From: Calliphora vicina
Lineage: Eukaryota > Arthropoda > Insecta > Diptera > Calliphoridae
DNA length: 64,000 nucleotides
Direction: 5' to 3'
Assembly (NCBI RefSeq): GCF_958450345.1
Contig: NC_088782.1
Location: 105,740,358 to 105,804,357 of the forward strand
In this document: positions 48,560-59,469 of the stretch, piece by piece
Position numbering within the stretch: the stretch's first letter is position 1
Layout: every line of letters starts with the position of its first letter
Notes under the pieces: generated by a model
Database searches by the model: none
What the model saw: only the letters and a program-made list of their open reading frames with translations
What the model was told of the DNA's origin: nothing
Position numbers and translations under genes: made by a program

Positions 48560-49380
48560 AAGAGTCATTATAAGGATATATTCTACGATGCAGTAAAGCT
48601 TTTTTCGAAGCTGATTTTTCATTACCTAGACTGCTACAGGTTCTGCAAGTACTTCTTCCTTCGAATCCTAAATTATTTTTGGAGAGATAAGGTTACGCAA
48701 TGTTTCTTCATTTCATATATCTTTGTTAAACAGATCTAGAAGGAATATATCTGTGAAACAGTCTAGATTGTGAGCGAAGCAGTCACCTAGGTATCTTTGT
48801 CTGTATTTATGTAGAGCAACTTACCAGCAATGAAAGTGCAGTAGATATGACGAATCATGCCGGAAGTGCAAAACAAATAGACCGAAGAGTAAGATATCTA
48901 AGTTTACATTTGTGTAAAGCAGTTGTACTAATTGCTCTTCGTGTAGCTATTACTATGGAAGTCCTTTCAACATCACAAGTCTAATAGGATTCCTATCTGG
49001 AATGTAAAGATGTGGTGTTCGTAATTCTTGAATCCAATCAGGGTGATATTGCATATTTTTCGAATGAAAGGCGTCCCTCCAGATATCTCAGTATGTGTTC
49101 CTGTAGAGCAAGATAACTTCAAAGAAGATGTTGTAGCCATTCTTCGTCATCCAAACAGTATATGCGCTGCTCCAGTCCAGAACAGGCAGCAAAAGCAAAA
49201 ATAGCTCTGTCAGCATTTGTGTAAAGTGGGTCAATAATAATAAAGGTCTTGCAAATTCGACTTTTCCTTATTAACTGAAAATCTTTTACAGTAGCCATCA
49301 ACACGACGTCCATATGACAGAGAAAGAATAATTGTAATCCCTACTGGATCTAAGATAATCTCGATAATTTTTGTTTAGCT
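48560..49380 (-). other. GC-richer insert, possibly decayed coding DNA
   Basis: 48730-49330 interrupts the AT-rich array with more balanced composition. The best frame is minus 49313-49119 (64 codons), with NADRAIFAFAACSGLEQR and CLDDEEWLQHLL, which look protein-like. Downstream pieces (about 49030-49110) could continue it after a stop. I recognise no family. A decayed transposon insertion is the likeliest explanation, since the core spacing here (48136 to 49416) is stretched. Confidence 0.3.
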
Positions 49381-50449
49381 TTAAAATTATTACATGCTCA
49401 ATTAATTAACTCTTGAATTAATATTAATAATAATCATTCCTAAGCATATGAAATACAATATATACAACAATGTTATATATTAATGGATCAGCTTTTTAAT
49501 ATCTAAATTTTATTAAGTGTTAATAATATTCGTACAAAATTTTTAAAATTCTCAAATCATTTTTTTTTAATTTTTTCATTTGAAATTTTTTATATAAAAT
49601 TTAAGTTATAACAAAACTTTAGTTCAACATAATTGAAGCCTTGAATGTTACCTTTAATTTCCAGATTTTACTTATTTTCTAACCTTTTTATTACCAAAGC
49701 TATTTTAATATTTCTCGCTTAACCCTTGAATTAATATTAATCATACGCTATTATAAAAGTATTTTTAAAATTACCATAAAGTACTATAAAAACATATGAA
49801 CAATAAAAATCATGACTTGAAACAATATGTTTAAGTAAAGCTTAAATATTTGTCATAAAAAAATTGGGAATTTTTTTTATTTTGTAAGGACATTTCTTAG
49901 AAAAAATAACAAAATGAATTTCTTAAATGTTTCCTTTAATTTCATGTTTTTTTTTATCTTCTCTATCTCATTTAGTTTTTAAGTTATTAAGATATTACTC
50001 TTTTAACTTCTGAATTAATATCAATCATACGCCCCATATAATATTTTCATAAAAATTACTGTAAATACAGAAAAATTACATATTTGAGAACTTTTTTTCA
50101 ATTACAAATAATCTTTGAGTAACCATTAATAGTAGTAAAACATATCGAGGACCTATATTCAGTAGTTGCTTTAAAAAATATTTTAGAATACCGAATTTTA
50201 ATAACTCAAGTAATACGAGAAAAAAAAAACAGTTTTTTGGCTCTCCTGAAATGTTGTGTTTTTTAAGATAGAGGGTTTCGAATATACAGATTGTAAAAAT
50301 TAAATATGAACATATTTAGGGGGCTACAAATTTGTTTATTAAATTAGTTAAGACTTCACTTAAAATATTGTTTACAAAAAAAATTCATTTGTACTTTATT
50401 TATTTTTTTTCCTTAATTTTCGAGATTAACAGCCAGTTTTAAGGGTATT

Positions 50450-51790
50450 TTCCTATAAACGCACATTAATTCATGGGCCACTGTAGCACTATTAATAATA
50501 TGTGGATGATCCTTTTTTATGGATTGTTTCAAATTTACGGCCTGGCATTGATTCCACTAATTTTTTAGGCAGATTGGAATCAATTTCCTCCCAGACTTGT
50601 TTAATTCTTAGTTTAAGCTCTGTCACAGTCATTATGCTTTCATTTTGGGCATTATTTGCATAAACTTTACAGGCAATGTACCCCACAAGTTCTCCATTGG
50701 GTTTAAGTCCGGACTACAAGCCGGCCAGTCCAACAGAGCAATGTTATGTTCATTAAACCAAGATTTAGACTGCTTAGAAACCTGGATTGCAGCATTATCT
50801 TGTTGCAATATGCAATCTTCATTCATTTTTTTCATCCACAAATGAGAGAAGAGCATCTTCCAACAGTTCGTTATAAATCGCACTATTAATTTTTGTCGAA
50901 ACAAAACATATTTTCGACTTGCCAACTGCAGAAAATAAAAAATGCGAAACTTTTTATAAAAGCTTACATAATTTCATGAAATATGCAGATATTTATGAAA
51001 GACTAGTTCGATGCCTCTACATAATTGTTTAAAATTTTCAAATCGGTATAAAAATATATGAGTTTGAGGTACTATAGTACTATTACTTTTATACAAAAAC
51101 TCAAAAAATTTATTTTTAACCGTTCATAACTTTTTTTTTAATAACTATAACACTGCCACCACCGAAATTACGTTTTGACATCCGAATTTTTTTCCGTCAG
51201 AGAAAACTACTTTTTTCCACTCATCTGTACATTTTACATATTTTCTTGCGAATTTTTGACGGTTTTCTTTATGGTGCTTTTTTAGCATTGGTTTACATTT
51301 CGGCTTTTTCCATTTTATGTTTTCATCGTTTCGTAAAATGTATGCAAGGTGTTTGGAAGTCACTGGAGGATTCAATTTATTCTTTATTTGTGTGCAATTC
51401 AATTTGTTGCGGGTTGCTTCTTGATTCATTAGATTAAGTTGTCTTCTTGTTAGTTTTGTATTTCCCTTTGTAGGTTTGCAAACTCCATAATTTTTACCTT
51501 TCTTCAAGAATTTTCGCACCACACTTTCCAAACGATCGATTTTACGTCCAATTTCTCTATTGGAACATCCTTAGTCGTAAAAAAATTTAATTTGAATCTT
51601 TTCTTGATCGGACAAAAAAGTTCCCTTGGGCGTGATGAAATTTATCGATTCAAATAGAAAAAGTTGCAGTAAATTGAGATGTTACTATTAGAAACGTACA
51701 TTTGGTTGAAAAAAAAAAACTAAAATTGATAATATTTTATTTTTGGTAACTTTTTTAAAAACAAATTTCACGTCTGCGTTTATACAAATC
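50450..51790 (-). pseudogene. Tc1-like transposase, decayed element
   Basis: Minus-strand frames spell a Tc1-family DD34E transposase. 51531-51145 carries the second DNA-binding region and a first catalytic aspartate in VVFSDGKKF. A frameshift leads to the Tc1 signature RNFGGGSVIV near 51150. After about 200 bp of unrelated AT-rich sequence the protein resumes (SAVGKSKICFVSTK, about 50940). Another shift gives LQQDNAAIQVSK (second D) and LLDWPACSPDLNPMENLWG with the third residue E, 34 residues after that D. A further shift gives AKVYANNAQN-like and WEEIDSNLPKKLVESMPGR to the C-terminus. TATAAACGCA reads inward near both ends (50453 and, inverted, about 51775), perhaps the remains of terminal inverted repeats. 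Frameshifts make it dead. Confidence 0.8.
50945..51150. other. ~200-bp insert within the Tc1 transposase
   Basis: It lies between the GGGSVIV and AVGKSK parts of the transposase, which are close together in intact Tc1 proteins. On the coding strand it ends TTTTTTATTTTCTGCAG, a good match to a 3' splice site, but the other end lacks a clear GTRAGT donor. GTTATTAAAAAAAAAGTTAT sits near its start. Confidence 0.5.
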
Positions 51791-51952
51791 TTCCACTTAA
51801 AATAGCATCAAGAACATTTGATCGCATAATTAAGGCAAACAACAAGAATAAGAAAAAAAACTTAATTACTTTCAAAAAGTATCGATAAGTTATCTCTCAT
51901 TAAAAAAGTTAAATTTTGCATTTGGATGAGAACAACTAAGATATCACAAAAC

Positions 51953-52719
51953 AAGTAAGAAAGTATGGTCGGTCAAGCCCGACCATATAATACCCTACAC
52001 TAAGTAAAAGAGCAAAAAAAATTTTTCTTTTAAAATTTCAATAATTTACATTTTTGAGTGATTTTTGGAAGTGGGCCTTATATGGGAGCTATGACCAATT
52101 ATGGACCGATCACCATGAAATTAGGTCGTGTGATTTATGTCTATATTAAAGTTAACTATGTTGAATTTTGTGTGTTTACCAACATTTTTAAGCGATTTAT
52201 GCACGTTAAAGTGATTTTCGGAAGCGGGTCTATATGGAAGCTATGACTAATTATGGACCGATCGTAACAAAATTTGGTGACATGAATTTTGTATATATAA
52301 AACTTATTTGGAGCGAAATTTGTGTAGATACATAGATAAATTAAACGTTTATGACCGATAAAGTCCAATTTCGAGGGGACATTTGTATGGGGGCTAGGTG
52401 AAATAATGGACCGATTTCAGCCAGTTTCAATAGGCTTGGTCCTTGGGCCGAAAAAGTAATATGCACCAAATTTGATCGAAATATCTTCAAAATTGCGACC
52501 TGTACTCTGCGCACAAGGTTTACATGGACAGCCAGCCAGCCAGCCAGCCAGCCAACCAGACGGACGGACGGACGGACGGACATCGTTTAATCGACTCAGA
52601 AAGTGATTCTAAGTCGATCGGTATACTTTAAGGTGGGTGTTAGACTAATATTTTTGGGCGTTACAAACATCTGCACAAACGCATAATACCCTCCCCACTA
52701 TGGTGGTGTAGGGTATAAT
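51953..52719 (-). mobile_element. Complete mini-me/DINE-like element, GGTCGG type
   Basis: On minus it starts TATACCCTACACCACCATAG (52719 side) and carries a (GTCY)n tract at 52536-52583 (plus: AGCCAGCCAGCCAGCC then GGACGGACGGACGG). It passes through the same body as 21871-22545 and ends in GGTCGGGCTTGACCGACC and CTTTCTTACTTGTTTT (51953 side). Both ends are intact, making this the reference copy for the subfamily. The frames at 52058-52246, 52156-52368 and 52341-52583 are shadows. Confidence 0.85.
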
Positions 52720-53075
52720 TAAACATTTATTTCGGGAGGATATTTGTATGGGGGCTAGGTGAAATAGTGGACCGATTTCAGCCAGTTTCAATAGGCTTGG
52801 TCCTTGAGCCGAAAAAATAATATGTACCAAATTTGATCGAAATATCTTCAAAATTGCGACCTGTACTCTGCGCACAAGGTTTACATGGACAGCCAGCCAG
52901 CCAGCCAGCCAGCCGACCAGACGGACGGACGGACGGACATCGCTTAATCGACTCAGAAAGTGATTCTAAGTCGATCGGTATACTTTAAGGTGGGTGTTAG
53001 ACTAATATTTTTGGGCGTTACAAACATCTGCACAAACGCATAATACCCTCCCCACTATGGTGGTGTAGGTTATAA
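52720..53075 (-). mobile_element. Partial mini-me copy joined head to tail
   Basis: A second copy of the first ~355 bp (head, GTCY tract at about 52887-52938, up to the region near CCCCCATACAAATATCCTCC) lies immediately beside the complete copy, in the same orientation. The tract composition differs slightly (GCCGACCAG against GCCAACCAG). It looks like a tandem duplication of the head rather than an independent insertion. Confidence 0.8.
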
Positions 53076-55639
53076 ATACAGAAACAAATTAAGTGCGTTT
53101 ATAGGAATATGCACCAGTGTAGGGGATCGATATTTTATAAATTAAAATTTTCAAACAAAAATTTTCAAATTGACAAAGGATAAGGGAGGATTTTTAAATC
53201 TGAATAATTTTTGGAATCAATCTGTATCAGACGATATTTTATGTAAAACACTGGAGATCCTCAGTATCTTCATAAATATTCTGGTTACATCCAGCTTATA
53301 CAAAATGTTACCTTTGGAGTATAATTAATATTTTTTGTATATATTTTTACAAAAATGTTTATAACTCTCTTTACTACAAAAAAAAATTTTATTTTTCAAG
53401 CAATTTGCAAAGCTAATAGATAAAGTTATGAAACCATGTATGAATATAGAAAAAAAATGATTTTAAAAAAATAATTGCGACATATTTTAACTGATGATTT
53501 TCGATATTTACAAAAACGTTCTTACTAACATACGAGAAGGTTAGGGGTTGTCACTAATATCTTCTGAGGTTTTTGTATACAATAATGATAATCTAGTCTA
53601 AAGATCTGTAAGACCGGGCATACTCAATGTTTAAATATATTTTTTTCATTCAAAAAAAAATATTTAAACATTGATTAAGGTTAACATAGCATCTATTCTA
53701 TAATGTCTCTATTTAATTGTAATAAAATTTAAGCTCAATTGGTTATGTCATTAAAAAGTTGTGAGTCATTTAGAAAAATTTTTACTGGACGTATGATTAA
53801 TATTATTTGTGTATATTTTAACATAATTCTTCATAACTCTATTTATTTCTAACAGAATTTATATTTTTCCAGCAACTTTTAAATCTAATAGATTAGGCTT
53901 TAACCTTATGTATAAATAACCTCCAATATACAGACAATATTGAAAGGATAAGACAGGGAAACGGTGTTTTGACGAAATTTGTTGTATCTGATTTTTCATA
54001 AAATTTATTGAATGTATCCCAGCAGTGTCAACATTATAAGAGTTATACAGTTATAACTAAAATGAACTATTCATTGATCTCTGAGAAAGATATTTGCTCA
54101 CCATAATGATTTGCTGAACGGAAACTCTGTAAGTATAGTATCATTAAAAGTAAAATTAGTTTTTTTTCGAATTTGTATTGCTTCACAATTGTTTTGTTGT
54201 TTAATGATTTTTCAGAAAATAAGCTGAATCCTATTTTTTAATTTGTCTATTTATCTGTCAAAAAATTTAAGTTTTGTTGTTGAAGTAGTTTAAAAGTTAT
54301 GATCCACTAAAGAAATTGTTAACCTGGACGTATGATTAATATTAATTTGAGTATATTTTTTACAAAATTGTTCATAATTCTCCTAAGTTTTAAGTTAATT
54401 TATACTTTTGTAGGTATTTTTTTTGTAAGCTTTTATCTGATATGCAAATAACGTCTAATATACAGCCAACTTTAAAATGAGAAAGCTGGAAGGAACTAGT
54501 TGTTTTTCGAAATTGTCTTATTTGATGTCTAATAAAATTGTTTGAATAGAACTCAGCAGTTTAAGTGTTACGTAATACTAAAATTAAATGTGCTGATTTA
54601 TTAAAAAGTCAGGTAATCTGTATTAGTCATAATGCATAATAAAGGAAAATCTAAAAAGTATAATGTTCTCAATACAAAAAGTTTATTTTTTACAATTTGT
54701 GATAATTTTCAATATCCAGAAAATCTTAGCTTAATTCCATAATATGTTTACTTTATTGTCCTGCAATATTAACTCAATTGGTTAAATGTTTGAAAAGTTA
54801 TGATTCATCGAACAAAAATTCAACTCAGGCGTATGATTAATATTAAATAGTGTATATTTTTATAAAATTTAATATAACTCTGATCACACTTAAACAATTT
54901 TATATTTATATACCAATTTAGAAAGCTAATAGTTTGAGAATTATTGAGATGTATAAAAAACGTTTAACATACTTACTATTTTATAAGAAATAAGCAAGTA
55001 AAATTTAATTTTTTTAAATAAAAAAAAAATTATTTTTATATTTTTGTTTTCAACAAATGCTGAGATTCTAAATGCTATAAACTAATAAGAAAAAGTATGT
55101 AATAGAACAATGGACAATTGGTGAAAGACAAAATAATACTATTAGGAATAAAATCTATTCCAAATGTCAACAAAAAGGAGTGCTTATTTCAAACATTTTT
55201 TTTTTGTGTTTCCTTTGTTTAATTTGTTTTATAAAAAAATTAAGAAGTTTTTGTAAAACTAACGAAGTGCGTAATTTTCAATTTGTTATCAAAATTTTCC
55301 ATTTTTTATTAGTAATCAATAGTTTGCTAAATAATTTCCCCCCTTGTTGGTTTTAAATGCTTTTTAAAAGTTTTTAAAAAAAACTCCCCCTTTTATTCAA
55401 CAAGTTCTATTTTTAAACTCTTTCTTATCAGTTTATAAATAAGTACATTGAGTGAGTACACATTCTTTAGATAAAACAAAAAAAATTTAAATTTAGCACC
55501 ACTAAATATAATTTAATCGCTTGTGCTATTGTTTGCAAATTAGATTAAATAAAACGTGTTAGATTAGAAACAAAACTTACAAGTTAAAAAGGTTTTATGA
55601 AAGCTTAAATTTCTATTTAATCTATATGGGTTAGAGGGA

Positions 55640-57060
55640 TTTTGGAAAATAAATTTTACACTATCAGTGATTTGTTGAAAATGATTTAAATGTATTTCTT
55701 TCAAATAAGGTTTAGTTTGAAATCAGTATTAAGGGAAAGAGAGTTTGAAAGGTTTAGTTTAAATTTAAATTTAAATTTAAATACAGGGAACAACTTTATT
55801 AGTTTTCTTGTAAAATGGAAATTAGGAAATTTACTCCCAATTAATATTAATCATACGTCACCCTAACATAAAATAATAAAAAACCATTTTTAAGTATTTT
55901 TTACAGCACAATTTCTTAGTTCATGGGAATTATGTTAAAAATATAATTTTATTTATTAAATAAACAAGAAAATAATAAAGTCATCTAATGATGTTTGATA
56001 AAAATTCAAATGAAAAATTCATTCAATTTTTATGTTTTACTTTCCTAAAAATCTAACCTTAATTTGTTGGCCTTCCAACTGTCTATTACTGTTACATTTA
56101 ATGCAAGTATTTCTAAAAATAATTTATTTCTTTTATATCAATGATTTTAAAATTTTTTTTATTAACTGTTCTGTATAATACACAAGTTTTCCCCTAAAAC
56201 TTTTCTTAACATTAACAACTACAACTGCCTTCTCTTTTTACTGCAGTTAGCCACAAACCAACTAATAAAACATTGTTGGGATAGAAAAAAATCGAATTTT
56301 TTTAATATAAAAATAACATTAATCGTAACCTGGCGTCATTTAAACACTAAATGATTGTATGTGTCTATTTTAACTGTCTCGTCTATTTGAAACAAACAAA
56401 CAAACAAAAAAAAAACGTTAGAAAAAATAGCATTTGAAAAAACTCAACTGACAGCTAATAAATCCCCTTGCAACTGACCAAAAAAACTAAATGCTTAAAA
56501 TATTTAATAGACAAAAATCGAGCAAAAAAAAAAACAACCAAAACCACGTCATATGCAATTTAATTCAAACAAACAAATGTTACTTACATTTAAAACTATA
56601 AAACATTTTTTTGTTTCTGTATTTTACGTATATTTTAAAATTTATGATCTCATAATGGGGTTTTAAGCTTAAACATTTGAAACGTTAAATGGGGGAAAAA
56701 AATCGTATAGTAGTGATTTTGATCTTAAAGTAATTGATCGTAAACAATAAAGTAGATTTATTTAAACAGAAATTTATAGACAAAAAAAACGTTAATATTA
56801 TTTATAAAAAATTACATTTACATAAGTTTTAAATTAAATAAAAAGATATAAATAAAAACGGAAAAAATTATCATAAAAGTAAAGCCGACAAATGAAACGC
56901 ATTTATCATATAACAAGACAGTGGTTAAAAACAAACAAAATCTAAGAAACTTAATTTAATTAAAACAAATTCAGTTAATTTTTTTTGTATAAATTTACCC
57001 AATAAAAACAATTTTGTTATTTCCTTAGATCTCCTTTTCAAAGTTTCAAAATTTCAACTT
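55640..57060. other. Less repetitive AT-rich stretch between core copies
   Basis: Contains the reverse-oriented core at 55839 and an (ATTTAA)n run at about 55762-55784. No gene seen. Confidence 0.4.
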
Positions 57061-58019
57061 TATGCCGTTATTAGTTAAAAAGTTATAAGTATTTTAATAT
57101 TTTGTTCTCTGAGGCGTATGATTAATAATAATTTTTTAATATTTTTACAAAATCTCTCATAACTTTGGTAATAAAAAACCAATTTTATATTTTTATAACA
57201 ATTTGAGAAGCTTAGAAATAAAACATTCATTTTATAAATAATTGACATCAAAAGTTGAAATAAGTTGGGAAGCAGGAGCTAAGTAAATGTCAAATATTTT
57301 ATATTCCCAGTTTGATTTGTTAGCATATGTGATTAATATTTTAGATCTCATTTTTATTACCTTTTCATTTCAGCTTTATAGCGTTAAAAGTTATGAATCA
57401 TTTAATATATTAAGCCCTTAGGCGTATGATTAATAATAATTTTGTTATAGTTTTACTAAATCGCTCATAAGTCGTGTAATTATATTTTTATACAGACTTC
57501 GAAAGCTAAAAGAGTAGACATTTATTTAAATAATAATTGACATCTATAATAGAAATTATTTGGGAAGAAAATATCAAGATTCTTACATTTAAACCTTGAT
57601 TTCATAGCACATGTGATTTTAAGCAATTAATCCAACAAATAGGTTTACATTTTCTTTTGATTCCGTTTAGATATAGTCTCCTTACAATCTTACTAAGAGG
57701 CTCTTATGAGCGCTGCTTCCAGTTGGATTCTTCAAAGATTTTTAGGACTTCTATTTCCTTATCACCAGTTGCAAATATTATTTGCAATTGCAAGTATTAT
57801 GTTAATATTATCCTCGCAGCAGTACCATCTTATATTTTTCTTCCACGAAATAAATATCAATGGCAATAAGCGTAATAGTGCTGCTTTCTCTAAGATTTTC
57901 TCTATAAGTTATTGAAGACTCATAATATTTCTGTAGATTTTTATAAAATACCTCTTAACCTGGTAATTAAGCAACTAATTTTAAAGTTCTGTAACGATTT
58001 TAAAGGCGAAAATGTTAGG

Positions 58020-58540
58020 CCCTTTTCTGGTATTTCCCTTAAAATGCAATATGCAGCTGAAACTATATCAGACTGCACAAAACAGTTGGACCAACAAGCC
58101 TTCCTGTGCTATAACGAGGTCTACTTGACCCGTAAATGATGCCAGCAGGACGAATCTACTTATGGAATTCCGTTGTGAGCAAATAAGACTCATTGTTGCC
58201 TTCATTGGGACACATGCTTGAAGGCTGGGCCTAAGGTACAATAACTACTGCAGGAGCTGTCATAATGAGGAGGAGGAGACGGTGTCTCACCTATGCTGCC
58301 AATGGCCGGCTCTGAAAAACCTGTGGGAACGCATCCTCGGAATTCCTTTCCTATCATGCCTGAATGAGCTAGCAAGGATAAGTCTTACACGAATCTACTC
58401 CTTCATCAGGAAATCTGGTTGGTTTAACTTGAAGACAAGGGACGCATAATAAATACCCTGCTGTTTCCCCTTGGTTATCACAACGGAATCAGTTTTGAAT
58501 CTACCCAAGTGAGCTGCTTGAAGAAAAATGCTTCGCAGTT
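58020..58540 (+). pseudogene. LINE ORF2 3' end (zinc-knuckle tail)
   Basis: The frame ending at TAA 58447-58449 reads RTNLLMEFRCEQIRLIV near 58147, then GTHA, a stop, RLGLRY, and NNYCRSCHNEEEETVSHL. A tail follows with PALKNLWERILGIPF, SCLNELARISLTR and SFIRKSGWFNLKTRDA. The CxxC..EEET..H pattern is the C-terminal zinc knuckle of I/LOA-type non-LTR retrotransposons. The upstream part (57912-58139) may belong to the same ORF but is too decayed to place. The 3' UTR (TTCCCCTTGGTTATCACAAC and beyond) matches the copies at 25.9-26.7 and 62.8 kb. The copy is 5'-truncated and has one internal stop. It interrupts the array between cores 57422 and 58726. Confidence 0.8.
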
Positions 58541-59469
58541 TGTTTTCAATTAAAAAAAAATAAAAAAAATTAAAAATAAATTTTTATTAAAAAAACTTTA
58601 AGCAAACAATCTTAAAAACATATCAGCTCTTTCGCCAACATTTATATTTTCTAGCTACAAAATTTCAGTTGAAACGGTTAAGTATTTATACAATTATGAG
58701 TCATTTTAAAAAACTGTCACCTGGTGCGTATGATTAATATTAATTTTTATATATTTTTATAAAATTTTCAATAACTCTGAATATCCTCAAACAAATTAAA
58801 AGTTTTGTAGCAATTTTAAAAGCTATTAAATTGAACATATATCACAAGTAGAAATAATAATTAAATTAATATAAAAAACTTTAAAAGAAGAGGCCTAGTA
58901 ACTTAATTTTTTTTTCCAATTTTTCATTTTTGATAATTTGTCAAATCTATTACTACTTTAAATGTATTTAATTCAGGAATATATGAGTAGTTTGTTTATA
59001 ACTAGAACAGAACAGAATATCTTCCGATATTTTCTTTCTTCAATATGGTTCATATTTGAGCAGTTTGTTTATAACTAGTCTAGAACAGAAAATCTTTCGA
59101 TATTTCCTTTCTTCGATATGGACCATAGAAGAAAGCAAATTATATGTGTTTAGTCTATGTGTTTTAACTATTTTTATATTATATGAGCACGGAAAATATT
59201 GCGATATTTCTCTTTAACATAGAATAAATTTTCAACTCGGCCGTACGATTAATATTGATTAGTGCACATTCATAGAAGCTTTATAATAACTTTGAATATT
59301 CGAAACAATTTGTGAAGCTAACTGATTATGAAACTTGAAACATACGCAGATTTTCTAAAAGAGAAGACAATTTTGTATTAGAAATTGGCTTACAAATGTT
59401 AGCAAAAAATGTATTGAATAAATAACTGCTATGTTGAATAGTTGGAAATTTACGAATCATTGAAGGCAC

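Larger units (their letters stand above)
40090..50040 (-). repeat. Left arm of the bipolar GCGTATGATTAATATTAATT array
   Basis: Plus strand shows AATTAATATTAATCATACGC, so the word reads on minus. Starts: 40436, 41120, 41790, 42512 (ends ACG then A), 42856 (ATATCAAT form), 44081, 44419 (tail decayed), 44771, 45074, 45412 and 45914 (both ATATCAAT), 46234 (variant), 46400 (decayed), 46721 (ATATCAAT), 48136 (variant), 49416 (tail decayed), 49729, 50013 (ATATCAAT). One copy, 47427, reads on plus. Many spacings are near 300-350 or about twice that (684, 670, 722, 706, 709). Most copies have AGTTAT, or AGCTAT, exactly 25 nt before the word on plus. Further back is AATTAAAGCC...ACCTTTAATT, for example 40338-40366. 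No coding sequence. Confidence 0.9.
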
